Assembly: GCF_900176885.1 (NCBI RefSeq)
Contig: NZ_LT839648.1
Span: 1,858,116-1,922,115, forward strand
Reading direction: 5' to 3'
Length of the DNA stretch: 64,000 bases
Origin: Oceanobacillus senegalensis
GTDB taxonomy: Bacteria; Bacillota; Bacilli; Bacillales; Amphibacillaceae
The notes under the pieces are model-generated. The model was given only the letters and a program-made list of their open reading frames with translations. It was not told the origin of the DNA and searched no databases. Positions 1-8,101 of this stretch are shown here, piece by piece. Positions within the stretch are counted from its first letter, which is position 1; every line of letters starts with the position of its first letter. A program made the translations under genes and the position numbers.

Positions 1-544
1 TTAAGCCTTTATAAATATAACCTTTCTTAGCCATTTCACCAAACACTTTAATTTGAGCTGCTTCGAAATCTTTCGTTAAAGTTAAATAAGGATTTTCCCA
101 ATCACCGCGCACGCCTAATTGCTTAAATTGTGTACGTTGACCGTCTACTTGACCTAATGCATATTCAGCACATTTTTGTCTAAATTCTGTAATACTCATT
201 TTTTTACGGTCTACCTTTTTGTTTTTACTTAACGCTGTTTCAATTGGTAAACCATGTGTATCCCATCCTGGAATATATGGTGCGTGATATCCTGTCATTG
301 ATTTATGACGAACAATAATATCCTTTAAAATTTTATTTAATGCATGTCCGATATGAAGATTACCATTTGCATATGGGGGTCCATCATGCAAGACAAAAGA
401 TGGTCTGCCCTTTGTTCGATCCTGAACCTTTTCATAAATGTTGTTCTCATCCCAATGTTCTTGCCTTTTTGGTTCTTTATTTGGTAGATTTCCACGCATT
501 TTAAACTTTGTTTTAGGCATTAATAGCGTGTCTTTGTATTCCAT
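1..544 (-). CDS. ileS: Isoleucyl-tRNA synthetase, N-terminal part (cut by window edge)
   Basis: Charges tRNA-Ile with isoleucine in the cytoplasm. Only the first 181 codons are inside the window; the gene runs off the left edge. The reading frame opens [18 protein letters not shown] and contains the class I synthetase signature HIGH at residues 64-67, preceded by [10 protein letters not shown], which is typical of IleS. The ATG at 544-542 is preceded by a strong AAGGAGG ribosome binding site. A T-box leader with an isoleucine specifier codon lies directly upstream, which independently supports the identification. The position next to divIVA matches Bacillus subtilis. Confidence 0.96.
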   Translation of the reverse strand, partial: MEYKDTLLMPKTKFKMRGNLPNKEPKRQEHWDENNIYEKVQDRTKGRPSFVLHDGPPYANGNLHIGHALNKILKDIIVRHKSMTGYHAPYIPGWDTHGLPIETALSKNKKVDRKKMSITEFRQKCAEYALGQVDGQRTQFKQLGVRGDWENPYLTLTKDFEAAQIKVFGEMAKKGYIYKGL

Positions 545-650
545 ATTACTTCCTCCTTATGGTTAATGAATGATGTAAAGTAGTTTTCATCTCGTTTATA
601 TCATCGAATGGATTAACAAGCTTTTGAAATCTTTATATAAGTAAGTATGT

Positions 651-913
651 AAAAAAGCCTTCTCAATTCCCCAGAAGGGACGAGAAGACTCGCGGTACCA
701 CCCTTATAAATTTAAAACACATGATTTTAAATCCACTTTAAATCCGTAACGAGGATGAATCGTCCACTATTACTTTATTTCACAGTAGATACTATGGAGT
801 GATTTTCTAAAAGCATACTGCATCAGGCTCACACCATACCCTGATTCGCTTAAACAGTAATGTTCGCTTCTATACTGTCTCCATCAACGTATTTCGACTT
901 ATTTTATCCTTGT
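651..913 (-). promoter_or_regulatory. T-box riboswitch leader of ileS (specifier AUC)
   Basis: The leader mRNA senses uncharged tRNA-Ile and then lets transcription continue into ileS. The conserved T-box sequence AGGGTGGTACCGCG is at 704-691 on the minus strand. A competing terminator hairpin lies just after it (AGTCTTCTC pairing with GAGAAGGCT, then six U, 690-651). The Stem I base is visible as ATGGAG (884-879) pairing with CTCCAT (799-794). Next to the latter strand the specifier loop reads AAATCAC, with AUC (isoleucine) at 803-801. A sigma-A promoter starts it near 913. Confidence 0.93.
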
Positions 914-919
914 GTATGA

Positions 920-948
920 ATTATATGTAAAATCTTGCATTTCGTCAA
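920..948 (-). promoter_or_regulatory. Sigma-A promoter of the ileS T-box transcript
   Basis: On the minus strand, TTGACG (948-943) and TATAAT (925-920) are separated by 17 bp, close to the vegetative consensus. It begins four bases past the divIVA stop codon, so ileS has its own promoter. The expected start is near A913, immediately before the T-box Stem I. Confidence 0.85.
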
Positions 949-951
949 GAT

Positions 952-1464
952 TTAAGATTCATTTTCAATTAACTCCAGTTCATTACTCATATCCGTATCA
1001 AACAGATCTTCCCAATCATTGGTATCTATCATTTCTAATTGAGCTTCTACAAGCATTTTTAATCGCGTACGAAATACCTTCGCCTGTTTCTTTAAATCCT
1101 CGACTTCAATAGAGATACGACGGGACTTATTTAATGCTTCATTAATAATCCGGTCTGCATTCTTTTCAGCTTCCTTGATAATCAACTTCGATTCTTTTGT
1201 TGCACTGCTTTTCACTTCTTCCGCTGTTTCTTGTGCAACTAGAATAGATTTATTTAATGTTTCTTCAATATTCGTAAAGTGTCCTAGTTTCTCATCTAGT
1301 TGATCCAACTTTTCTTGCAGATTTTTCTTCTCTCTTATCACCATTTCATAATCTTTAATCACTTGATCTAAAAATTCGTTTACCTCATCTTCATCATAAC
1401 CACGAAAACTTTTTGTAAACTCTTTATTATGAATATCCAACGGTGTTAATGGCACATTGGCCAC
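952..1464 (-). CDS. divIVA: Cell-division initiation/polar scaffold protein DivIVA
   Basis: Binds negatively curved membrane at septa and poles. In Bacillus it positions MinJ/MinCD and anchors the chromosome origin through RacA during sporulation. The 170-residue protein has the typical N-terminal lipid-binding domain (residues 4-40: LTPLDIHNKEFTKSFRGYDE), including the Phe-Arg pair at 20-21 that inserts into membrane in B. subtilis DivIVA. A long, heptad-rich coiled coil follows (about 40-145), then an acidic tail. The ATG has a strong AAGGAGGTGG ribosome binding site. It ends the ylmH-ylmG-sepF side of the cluster, as in B. subtilis. Confidence 0.97.
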   Translation of the reverse strand: MANVPLTPLDIHNKEFTKSFRGYDEDEVNEFLDQVIKDYEMVIREKKNLQEKLDQLDEKLGHFTNIEETLNKSILVAQETAEEVKSSATKESKLIIKEAEKNADRIINEALNKSRRISIEVEDLKKQAKVFRTRLKMLVEAQLEMIDTNDWEDLFDTDMSNELELIENES

Positions 1465-1582
1465 CTCCTTATAAAATTATCGTCCCATAGTTACACAAAT
1501 TATTATTAAATGTATTAATTCGACAAAAAATCATTGAATCCTGTATTTTTTTACAATTTTATTCGTGTATCATTAGAAAAAA

Positions 1583-2359
1583 TTATTTTAAAATTGCCGT
1601 TGTAATTTTCCATTTTTCTTTTTTGGATTGTCCATTTATCGTGACTAATTTACTTCTTCCTTTTCCTCTTACAGAAAATAAGTCACCCTCCTGGACTTGA
1701 AATTTTGTATCCTCGACAATTTTATAATTCACCTTAACTAACTGCTTGTATATATATTTTGCAGCATCTTTCCTGGAAATATTATAAATCTCTTTAAGAA
1801 CAGCATCCAACCGCAATGATGATACCGTTTGTTCAGATTCTATCCAGTTTTTTTCAATCTCTATCAGTTGACTTAAAGGAACCTCTCTGAAAGAAATAGA
1901 CGCCTTTTTTATTGACGTAAGATTTAATTGGACAAATGGAGCTATTTCTCCCGTTGTTACAATTTGAATAATTCCGTTACCTACAAAAATATCGCCTAAT
2001 TTTTTACGCTTGATTCCCAATGACAAAAAAGCACCCATAACATCACGATGCTCTATTTTAATAAACTTATCCTGATAAGTAGCTTGGAGCAAGCAAAGCA
2101 TATATGTATCTTCTGTTATTTCTTCATACAGCGGGGCAATAACAGCACGTTCACGTTCACTGTACATTCCACCGCCATTAGTAGTTATCTTTAAATCGTC
2201 ATGGTTTGTACCAACTAACATACGAACAATTTGCTGTTCTCTTGGATCTAAAAAATCAGTTAACTTCGGAACAAAAGTCCTTTCAACTTGTTCTTTCCAT
2301 GAAAGGACTTGGTCTATAAATGGTTGTTCATCTTTTCGAAAATGCTGATAAATATCCAT
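1583..2359 (-). CDS. ylmH: S4-domain RNA-binding protein YlmH
   Basis: A conserved protein of the ylm division cluster with a C-terminal S4 RNA-binding domain (about residues 182-240; LRLDAVLKEIYNISRKDAAK onward). In Firmicutes this family acts on 50S subunits with trapped peptidyl-tRNA as an RqcP-like quality-control factor, and it has also been linked to division. At 258 residues it has the family length. It follows ylmG with a 12-bp gap and is probably co-transcribed with sepF and ylmG. The 118 bases between this gene and divIVA contain no terminator that I could recognise. Confidence 0.93.
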   Translation of the reverse strand: MDIYQHFRKDEQPFIDQVLSWKEQVERTFVPKLTDFLDPREQQIVRMLVGTNHDDLKITTNGGGMYSERERAVIAPLYEEITEDTYMLCLLQATYQDKFIKIEHRDVMGAFLSLGIKRKKLGDIFVGNGIIQIVTTGEIAPFVQLNLTSIKKASISFREVPLSQLIEIEKNWIESEQTVSSLRLDAVLKEIYNISRKDAAKYIYKQLVKVNYKIVEDTKFQVQEGDLFSVRGKGRSKLVTINGQSKKEKWKITTAILK

Positions 2360-2371
2360 AATTTCTCCTAA

Positions 2372-2638
2372 TTAAAATAAGAACATTCTAAAAAATTCTA
2401 GCAATCCAATTCTAGCAAGATATAATACGAATATAGCTACAATAGGTGATAAATCAATCATTCCTAATGGTGGTATAAATCTACGGAAGATTTCCAAGTA
2501 AGGCTCGACAATTCTTCCGAGCATTTCACCAAATGATGATTCACGTGCTCCGGGAAACCATGACATAAAAATATAAATAATAATTGCCCAACTATATAAA
2601 TTAAGTGCTAGGCTTAAAATTGAATACAATTGACCCAT
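2372..2638 (-). CDS. ylmG: YggT-family membrane protein YlmG
   Basis: A small integral membrane protein of 88 residues with two hydrophobic helices (about 5-27 and 62-84). The conserved loop reads SWFPGARESSFGEM and is followed by EPYLEIFRRFIPPLG, the YggT signature. The molecular role is uncertain; the gene sits next to sepF in most Firmicutes, cyanobacteria and plastid-bearing lineages and is associated with division or membrane organisation. It starts six bases after the sepF stop, so the two are co-transcribed. Confidence 0.94.
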   Translation of the reverse strand: MGQLYSILSLALNLYSWAIIIYIFMSWFPGARESSFGEMLGRIVEPYLEIFRRFIPPLGMIDLSPIVAIFVLYLARIGLLEFFRMFLF

Positions 2639-2644
2639 ATACTA

Positions 2645-3073
2645 CTACCATCCTTTATTTAAATCATCTTCATTCATAAAGTTCTCGGTTATCGAACCAG
2701 AAACATCTATATTTTCTGGGGTGCAAAGAAATGTTTCAGCACCGAGCTTTTGTATATCTCCATTTACCGCATAAACCGTTCCACTAAGAAAATCCACGAT
2801 CCGTTTAGCTTGATTCCTGTCAATTCGCTGGAGATTAATCACAACGGCTCTTTTATTTACTATGTTATCCGCTATCTCTTGCGCCTCACTGTACGTCCTT
2901 GGCTCACATAAAACAACTTTGGAGTTAGGTTGTTGAACACTTGTTAAACTAACAACATTATTCTTATGTTTCACCGTTTGAGTAGGTTGTTCAGGTATCT
3001 GGTCTTCCTCTACATATTCATACTCATATTCCTCGTCAATAAAGAAATTTTTAATCTTATTTTTAATACTCAT
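2645..3073 (-). CDS. sepF: Cell-division protein SepF
   Basis: Tethers FtsZ filaments to the membrane and aligns them in the Z-ring, overlapping in function with FtsA. The 142-residue protein has an N-terminal amphipathic helix ([15 protein letters not shown]) for membrane binding, a variable acidic/Gln-rich linker to about residue 50, and the C-terminal FtsZ-binding SepF/DUF552 fold ([19 protein letters not shown] to about 135). It lies between ylmE and ylmG in the canonical order. Its partner FtsZ, encoded about 6 kb away in this window, carries the expected C-terminal peptide. Confidence 0.96.
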   Translation of the reverse strand: MSIKNKIKNFFIDEEYEYEYVEEDQIPEQPTQTVKHKNNVVSLTSVQQPNSKVVLCEPRTYSEAQEIADNIVNKRAVVINLQRIDRNQAKRIVDFLSGTVYAVNGDIQKLGAETFLCTPENIDVSGSITENFMNEDDLNKGW

Positions 3074-3107
3074 TCATCTCACCTCATTAAATTATTTAGT
3101 AGCTCTT

Positions 3108-3779
3108 CTAATTCCCTACTAATTTAGAACCAATACGAATATGCGTTGCACCCTCTTCTATAGCAATAGAATAATCATTACTCATTCCCATTGATAAGTA
3201 CTCACATGGTGCATGTTTATATTGCTTCTCTTTGATTTGATTTCTTAGGTGAGCTAAATCTTTAAAATTCTCTCTAATTCTTTCCTTATCATCAATATGT
3301 GGAGCCATAGTCATTAATCCAACAATATGGACATTCGGATATTGCTCCATCTCCTCAATGAACGGAATAACGTTCTCGGGAGCTAGTCCATGTTTTGATT
3401 CCTCTCCACTAACATTTACCTGAACAAAACAGTCCACAGGCTTCGAAGCCCGTTTATTAACCTCTTTCGCTAATGATTTTCTATCAAGTGAATGAAGAAA
3501 ATCCACTTTATCAATAATATCTTTTACCTTACGTGACTGGAGTGTGCCAATAAAATGCCAGTTCACCTTTTCCCCTATAGCTTGATATTTTTCGAGAAAT
3601 CCTTCATTACGATTTTCGCCAAGATTTTTAATTCCTGCTTCAATTGCCTCTTCTGCTCGTTCTATTGTAACATATTTCGATACTCCGATAACCGTTATTT
3701 CACTCATATTTCGATTACTTTTTTCACATGCCTCTTTAATGTTATTTTCAATATTTTTTAAATTTGTTACAACATCCAT
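3108..3779 (-). CDS. ylmE: Pyridoxal-phosphate homeostasis protein YlmE (YggS/PLPBP family)
   Basis: A single-domain PLP-binding protein with the alanine-racemase-like barrel but no oligomerisation domain. It buffers PLP and affects amino-acid metabolism. The PLP lysine is visible in VIGVSKYVT at residue 35. Family motifs LGENRNEGF, WHFIGTLQSRK and LSMGMSNDY follow, and the C-terminal GATHIRIGSKLVG closes the phosphate site. Length 223 is typical. It lies between sepF and ylmD, the usual place in Bacillaceae. Confidence 0.95.
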   Translation of the reverse strand: MDVVTNLKNIENNIKEACEKSNRNMSEITVIGVSKYVTIERAEEAIEAGIKNLGENRNEGFLEKYQAIGEKVNWHFIGTLQSRKVKDIIDKVDFLHSLDRKSLAKEVNKRASKPVDCFVQVNVSGEESKHGLAPENVIPFIEEMEQYPNVHIVGLMTMAPHIDDKERIRENFKDLAHLRNQIKEKQYKHAPCEYLSMGMSNDYSIAIEEGATHIRIGSKLVGN

Positions 3780-3806
3780 TATAGTTTATTCTCCTCCCTA
3801 GTATAA

Positions 3807-4616
3807 TTAAGGTAAATATCCTAGGAACGCAAGCATTCTTCCTGTTTTTCCTTTATCTCTTCGGTGCGAGAAAAATAATGCATCGTCCTTGAATGTGCAA
3901 TATTTTGTCACATCTATATTATGACGTAATATTCCAGAAAGTAAAAGGATTTCTACATTTAATTGTTTTAAATCTAACAAAAATCGATTATTTTCTTTTT
4001 GAATAATCGTTTTATCTTTGTATCGATGATCAATATGCTGTATAACATGAAGGTCCACTTCATACATATCTTGTGATATACAAGGCCCAATCACTACCTG
4101 AATATTATGAGCTTGAGCTCCTTTCTCAGTTAAGGATTGTACCATCTTTTCTGCCATCCCATTAACGGTACCCTTCCATCCGGCATGCGCGATCCCGATG
4201 TATTCTGTCACTGGATCAAAAAAATATAGTGGTACACAATCCGCAAAAAAGGCTGTACAAACTATTCCTTTTTTATTTGTAATTAACCCATCTATTCCTT
4301 TCAAGGAGGAATCAAGAGACGTAGCTCCCTTCCCTTTATCCTCCTCCGTAACATGATAAAGGTTTGTACCATGTACTTGTTCACCTGAAACCCAATTTTC
4401 AATACTAATTTGAAGTCTTTCAGCTAATCGTTCTCGGTTCTTTAGGACATCATCCAACCGATCCTGTACATGCAACCCCATATTTAACGAATGGAATGGA
4501 GAGCTACTATTACCCCCATTTCTAGTAGTAAATCCTGCTATTAATTTAGGATGTAATTGCTGCCATTTTTCGATATGTAAATAGGATGTATCGTTTTGAC
4601 GAAAAATATCGCTCAT
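3807..4616 (-). CDS. ylmD: Laccase-domain (YfiH/PgeF) family protein YlmD
   Basis: Member of the DUF152/multicopper-polyphenol-oxidase-like family. Relatives are purine nucleoside phosphorylases/deaminases, and one removes misincorporated serine from muropeptides (PgeF). The metal-binding triad of the family is present: His82 in EQVHGTN, Cys127 in ADCVPL and His144 in HAGWKGT. The C-terminal RRDKGKTGRMLAFLG is also characteristic. Length 269. It is upstream of ylmE with a 27-bp gap. Which substrate it uses cannot be decided from sequence. Confidence 0.93.
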   Translation of the reverse strand: MSDIFRQNDTSYLHIEKWQQLHPKLIAGFTTRNGGNSSSPFHSLNMGLHVQDRLDDVLKNRERLAERLQISIENWVSGEQVHGTNLYHVTEEDKGKGATSLDSSLKGIDGLITNKKGIVCTAFFADCVPLYFFDPVTEYIGIAHAGWKGTVNGMAEKMVQSLTEKGAQAHNIQVVIGPCISQDMYEVDLHVIQHIDHRYKDKTIIQKENNRFLLDLKQLNVEILLLSGILRHNIDVTKYCTFKDDALFFSHRRDKGKTGRMLAFLGYLP

Positions 4617-4671
4617 TCGTAGTCCTCCTGCATCTATTTGTTTTATTTTATCATATATTGTGCTCTAATTC

Positions 4672-4953
4672 TTATTTATGTGTAGCTGATTGTGTTAGAA
4701 GTAAGGGACCCTTTGCCTCTCTAACTAAAATAACATCTGAACCAATTCGAACAATTTGATCCCAGCTAATAACTAATTCATCCGTTTTTGTGAATAAATT
4801 CCCTTTTTTATCTCTTACCAAAAGAATAAGCGCTTCAATCATTCCAGTATCAGGATTAATGTCTAAATCCGAGATATTCCCTAATCTGCGACCGTCCTCA
4901 ATAAGAATAACATCCTTTAATTGCAATTCCGATAATGTAACCATGTTGTTCAC
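4672..4953 (-). CDS. ylmC: PRC-barrel protein of the YlmC/YmxH sporulation family
   Basis: A 93-residue, single PRC-barrel protein. It opens with SELQLKDVILIEDGRRLGNI, and the DLDINPDTGMIEALIL segment is the family hallmark. It belongs to the YlmC/YmxH group found almost only in endospore formers; no biochemical function is established. It is the first gene of the ylmCDE-sepF-ylmGH run. The 578 bases upstream contain no gene, so the promoter should be just above 4953. Confidence 0.9.
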   Translation of the reverse strand: MNNMVTLSELQLKDVILIEDGRRLGNISDLDINPDTGMIEALILLVRDKKGNLFTKTDELVISWDQIVRIGSDVILVREAKGPLLLTQSATHK

Positions 4954-5083
4954 CTACCTTACTAACACTATATGCAAGGATGTACAATAATTTCATATAG
5001 ATTTTTGGAAAATACACACACAATTCATTTAGATTACTGTGCGCAGTAACTTCACCTGAAATCTGGAGCTTAAATACCGCTGC

Positions 5084-5187
5084 GGAAATACACTACGCTT
5101 TCCGTGGGAGCTGCTGAGCCTCCTCCGAGCTAATGCTCTCCGTAGTCTCACCTAGGCTTTTCATCCCACTGGAGTCTTCGTGTATTC
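5084..5187. repeat. Imperfect palindromic element (dispersed-repeat type)
   Basis: About 104 bp whose ends pair (GGAAATACAC at 5084-5093 with GTGTATTCC at 5179-5187). The interior, read on the minus strand, has GACTCCAGTGGGA, GTGAGACTACGG and GGAGGCTCAGCAGCTCCCAC followed by GGAAAGCG. The arrangement GACTCC..GGGA..GAGAC..GGAGGCTC..CCC.CGGAAAGCG matches a hairpin repeat I recall as common between genes in Bacillus-type genomes. Its base composition is richer in GC than the flanks. No copy elsewhere in this window is convincing. Confidence 0.55.
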
Positions 5188-5460
5188 CTTCGCTGGTTGG
5201 TGCTAACCATCACACACCTTCTATTTATGTCAAAAATTTATTCACATATTGAATTGTGAATTGGAATGGATTGCAGTTGCCTCCTTGAAAATACTATCCG
5301 ATTTTCTAACGAATGTCATGCTCACGAAGCCTTCCTTGTCCTGTGAATAGCACGTCGATGTATTTACGTATCGGTATTATTATACTATCTTGATTTTTAG
5401 AGTTACTGCGTATCATCCTTCAACTATGTATAAATCTAAATTCTTTGTTTATATTTGGAC

Positions 5461-5497
5461 AAAATAAAAAGGAAGGGGGAGTTTTTCCCTCTTCCTT
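5461..5497 (-). terminator. Intrinsic terminator of sigG
   Basis: On the minus strand AAGGAAGAGGG pairs with CCCCCTTCCTT around an AAAAACT loop, followed by TTTTTATTTT. It lies 35 bases past the sigG stop. Confidence 0.8.
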
Positions 5498-5531
5498 GTA
5501 CATATAATGCCTATAACATTTTGTTATGTTT

Positions 5532-6317
5532 TCAACCCTCAAACATTTGTTTATTCATTTGACTTATAGCTGCTTTCTCTAAGCGTGATACCTGGGCTTG
5601 TGAAATTCCAATTTCATCAGCTACTTCCATTTGTGTCTTACCTTGGAAAAAGCGTTTATTAAGTATCATCTTTTCTCTATCATTAAGCTTGTACATTCCT
5701 TCTTTTAAAGATAACTTATCTACCCACGAGGAATCCTTATCTTTATCATCACTAATTTGATCCATCACAAAAATCGGATCTCCACCGTCATTATAAATTG
5801 GCTCAAATAAGGATACGGGGTCCTGAATCGCATCCATTGCAAATACGATATCATGATGAGGAATTCCCATTTCTTCAGCAATTTCTGCTGGAGTTGGTTC
5901 TTTCGATGTCTTGTTAATTAATTTTTCTCTGACTTGTAATGCCTTATACGCAATATCTCGTAGTGATCTAGAAACTCTAATCGGGTTATTATCTCGGAGA
6001 TATCTTCTAATTTCTCCTATAATCATCGGAACAGCATACGTGGAAAATCTTACATTATGTCCTAAGTCAAAATTATCAATGGATTTCATTAAACCTATGC
6101 AACCTACTTGGAACAGGTCATCTACATATTCGCCACGATTATTAAATCGTTGTATAACGCTTAGTACCAGTCGAAGATTCCCATTCACTAATTCTTCGCG
6201 CGCACTTATATCCCCTTCTTGCTGCATTCTAATGAATAATTCTTTCATTTCTTCATTGCTGAGTACTGGTAGCTTTGATGTATCAACACCACATATCTCA
6301 ACTTTATGTCTAGTCAT
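5532..6317 (-). CDS. sigG: RNA polymerase sigma-G (late forespore)
   Basis: Directs late forespore transcription. The 261-residue protein has sigma region 2 (LRLVLSVIQRF through FSTYAVPMIIGEIRRYLRDN), region 3 and region 4 with the helix-turn-helix TQMEVADEIGISQAQVSRLE. The N-terminal MTRHKVEICGVDTSKLPVL is the sigma-G-type leader that distinguishes it from sigma-F. The ATG at 6317 follows the ribosome binding site GGGAGGG (6331-6325), which is locked in a leader hairpin (6323-6376). It lies downstream of spoIIGA-sigE, as in all spore formers. Confidence 0.97.
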   Translation of the reverse strand: MTRHKVEICGVDTSKLPVLSNEEMKELFIRMQQEGDISAREELVNGNLRLVLSVIQRFNNRGEYVDDLFQVGCIGLMKSIDNFDLGHNVRFSTYAVPMIIGEIRRYLRDNNPIRVSRSLRDIAYKALQVREKLINKTSKEPTPAEIAEEMGIPHHDIVFAMDAIQDPVSLFEPIYNDGGDPIFVMDQISDDKDKDSSWVDKLSLKEGMYKLNDREKMILNKRFFQGKTQMEVADEIGISQAQVSRLEKAAISQMNKQMFEG

Positions 6318-6322
6318 ATGTT

Positions 6323-6376
6323 AACCCTCCCAGATGGTGATGCTGTTCATGGACAGTATCTCCTTCGGGGAGGGTT
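6323..6376 (-). promoter_or_regulatory. sigG leader stem-loop that sequesters the ribosome binding site
   Basis: On the minus strand AACCCTCCC (6376-6368) is perfectly complementary to GGGAGGGTT (6331-6323), and the latter is the sigG Shine-Dalgarno region. Inside, GATACTGT pairs with ACAGCATC (one mismatch) around a CCATGA loop, giving a long stem-loop that ends six bases before the ATG. In B. subtilis an inhibitory leader hairpin lowers sigG translation and helps prevent premature sigma-G activity. This appears to be the equivalent. Confidence 0.8.
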
Positions 6377-6390
6377 TTTATGCAATACTA

Positions 6391-6409
6391 GGTACTTGAA
6401 AAAAGTACC
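6391..6409 (-). other. Small hairpin between sigE and sigG
   Basis: GGTACTT pairs perfectly with AAGTACC around a five-base loop. No U-tract follows on the minus strand, so it is a weak terminator at best. It may limit read-through from sigE into sigG; that role is inference. Confidence 0.45.
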
Positions 6410-6439
6410 ACAAGTTGTCTCAAGCCATATCTGATAAGG

Positions 6440-7165
6440 CTAAACCATTTTATTAAATTCTTTTTTTAATCGTCTTATAATCTTTTTTTCTAAACGAGAG
6501 ATATAGGATTGAGAAATCCCCAACATATCAGCAACATCCTTTTGTGTTTTCTCCTCTTGTCCTATTAACCCAAACCTTAATTCCATAATCTGCTTTTCCC
6601 TATCATTTAGTTTGGATAGAGCTGCCTTTAATAGGCTCTTATCCACATCAGACTCAAGTCCCTTTGTTATTATATCATCATCCGTACCTAGTACATCAGA
6701 CAATAACAATTCATTGCCATCCCAATCAATATTCAATGGCTCATCAAATGATACTTCGGACTTTAATTTATTATTTCTTCGTAAGTACATTAATATTTCA
6801 TTTTCTATACACCTAGAGGCATAGGTAGCTAATTTTATCTTTTTCTCAGGATTAAAAGTATTTACTGCTTTGATTAGACCAATGGTACCAATACTTATCA
6901 AATCTTCAATATTTATACCTGTATTTTCAAATTTACGGGCAATATACACAACCAGACGTAAATTACGCTCAATTAATATCGATCTAGCCGTTTTATCTCC
7001 TTTTGGCAGCAATACTAATAATTCCTGTTCTTCCTGCTTAGTTAGTGGTGGCGGAAGTGCCTCACTCCCCCCAATATAGTAAATTTCATCTGATTTCAAA
7101 CCCAATTTCATGAGTAATTTATACCACTTTAACCTGAGACGTAGACGCATTTTCCACAATTTCAT
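6440..7165 (-). CDS. sigE: RNA polymerase pro-sigma-E (early mother cell)
   Basis: Directs early mother-cell transcription after proteolytic activation. The 241-residue protein begins with the basic amphipathic pro-sequence [20 protein letters not shown], which holds it at the membrane. The region [20 protein letters not shown] is the segment cleaved by SpoIIGA in B. subtilis. Region 2 ([20 protein letters not shown]) and the C-terminal helix-turn-helix ([20 protein letters not shown]) are intact. It is preceded by spoIIGA with a 15-bp gap, the conserved spoIIG operon. Confidence 0.97.
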   Translation of the reverse strand: MKLWKMRLRLRLKWYKLLMKLGLKSDEIYYIGGSEALPPPLTKQEEQELLVLLPKGDKTARSILIERNLRLVVYIARKFENTGINIEDLISIGTIGLIKAVNTFNPEKKIKLATYASRCIENEILMYLRRNNKLKSEVSFDEPLNIDWDGNELLLSDVLGTDDDIITKGLESDVDKSLLKAALSKLNDREKQIMELRFGLIGQEEKTQKDVADMLGISQSYISRLEKKIIRRLKKEFNKMV

Positions 7166-7180
7166 TTTTCATCTCCCTTT

Positions 7181-8101
7181 CTATGCTGAATGGATTGTAG
7201 CTAATTGAATAATTTGTGGATGTAGTAAGCAATGATAGCTATTATCCTTGGTCAGTCCTGCAAACTGAATCCCTATTAAGAGCTTTCGGCTTTTAATGGT
7301 CTGTTCTCCATAATTCACAATTATATAATCCGGCCTAATGGCTAATAAGAACATACTACTTCCTTGTACTCCTTGATAGGGAACAACTTGGATAAAATTT
7401 TCCCACTCTTTTGGTAATCGTTCAATATCTAGACTATCATTTGCTATTTTTAAACATTGCCAATCTTCATCGGTAAACCATTGCTTTAGAAATATTTCAT
7501 CACAAATAATGACAGGCTTTTTAGTTAACGGATCTACTAGCTGGTTACCACTATCAATGTAACCCGTTGTTGAGAATGCTTTATCTCTTATTTTAATGGT
7601 TACTGTATATAGCTGATTATAGCGAATTTTTTCTTTTGCATGCTTGTCCATACGGCTCTTCGTAAAAATCCAAACCAATGGAAATCCAATGATCACAAAT
7701 AACCAACTTACAGGATCACCATATCCCTTATTGAAAGTAACCAACCCACTCGTTGTTACGGTGATTGGACTCGAAAAAAGAAAATGCAATGCGACTAGTC
7801 CACCCCCTATAGCAAAAGTAGTAAAATAGAATAATAAAAATAACTTCAAATATCGATAAATCGTTATAAAACCAAAAGAACTTAATATAATAAAAAGAGA
7901 ATATAGTACTTTACCGGTAACACTAGAAAAAAATGAATCTGGATAAATTAGAGTAATGGGAACAATACAGGAAGCAAAAAATGCACCAATTGCTATCCTA
8001 ATTATTTTTGTATGGTCTCTTGCTAAGGCTTTTGTTAATAAAAGAAGCATAAAGTCTAGGAAAAAGTTAAGAGCCCAGACGGCATCAAGATAAACTGTCA
8101 T
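7181..8101 (-). CDS. spoIIGA: Sporulation sigma-E processing aspartic peptidase SpoIIGA
   Basis: Membrane aspartic protease that cuts the pro-sequence from sigma-E after a signal from the forespore protein SpoIIR. The 306-residue protein has five hydrophobic helices in its N-terminal half (about 5-145) and a C-terminal retropepsin-like domain. The catalytic aspartate is visible in GYIDSGNQL at residue 183, the same position as in B. subtilis. Co-transcribed with sigE. A candidate spoIIG promoter lies about 70-100 bp upstream. Confidence 0.96.
   Translation of the reverse strand: MTVYLDAVWALNFFLDFMLLLLTKALARDHTKIIRIAIGAFFASCIVPITLIYPDSFFSSVTGKVLYSLFIILSSFGFITIYRYLKLFLLFYFTTFAIGGGLVALHFLFSSPITVTTSGLVTFNKGYGDPVSWLFVIIGFPLVWIFTKSRMDKHAKEKIRYNQLYTVTIKIRDKAFSTTGYIDSGNQLVDPLTKKPVIICDEIFLKQWFTDEDWQCLKIANDSLDIERLPKEWENFIQVVPYQGVQGSSMFLLAIRPDYIIVNYGEQTIKSRKLLIGIQFAGLTKDNSYHCLLHPQIIQLATIHSA

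Larger units (their letters stand above)
4954..5531 (-). other. Gene-free interval between sigG and ylmC
   Basis: I see no supported coding sequence here. The interval holds a GC-richer hairpin repeat at 5084-5187 (listed separately) and the intrinsic terminator of sigG at 5461-5497. The remainder is AT-rich, without recognisable signals. Confidence 0.7.
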
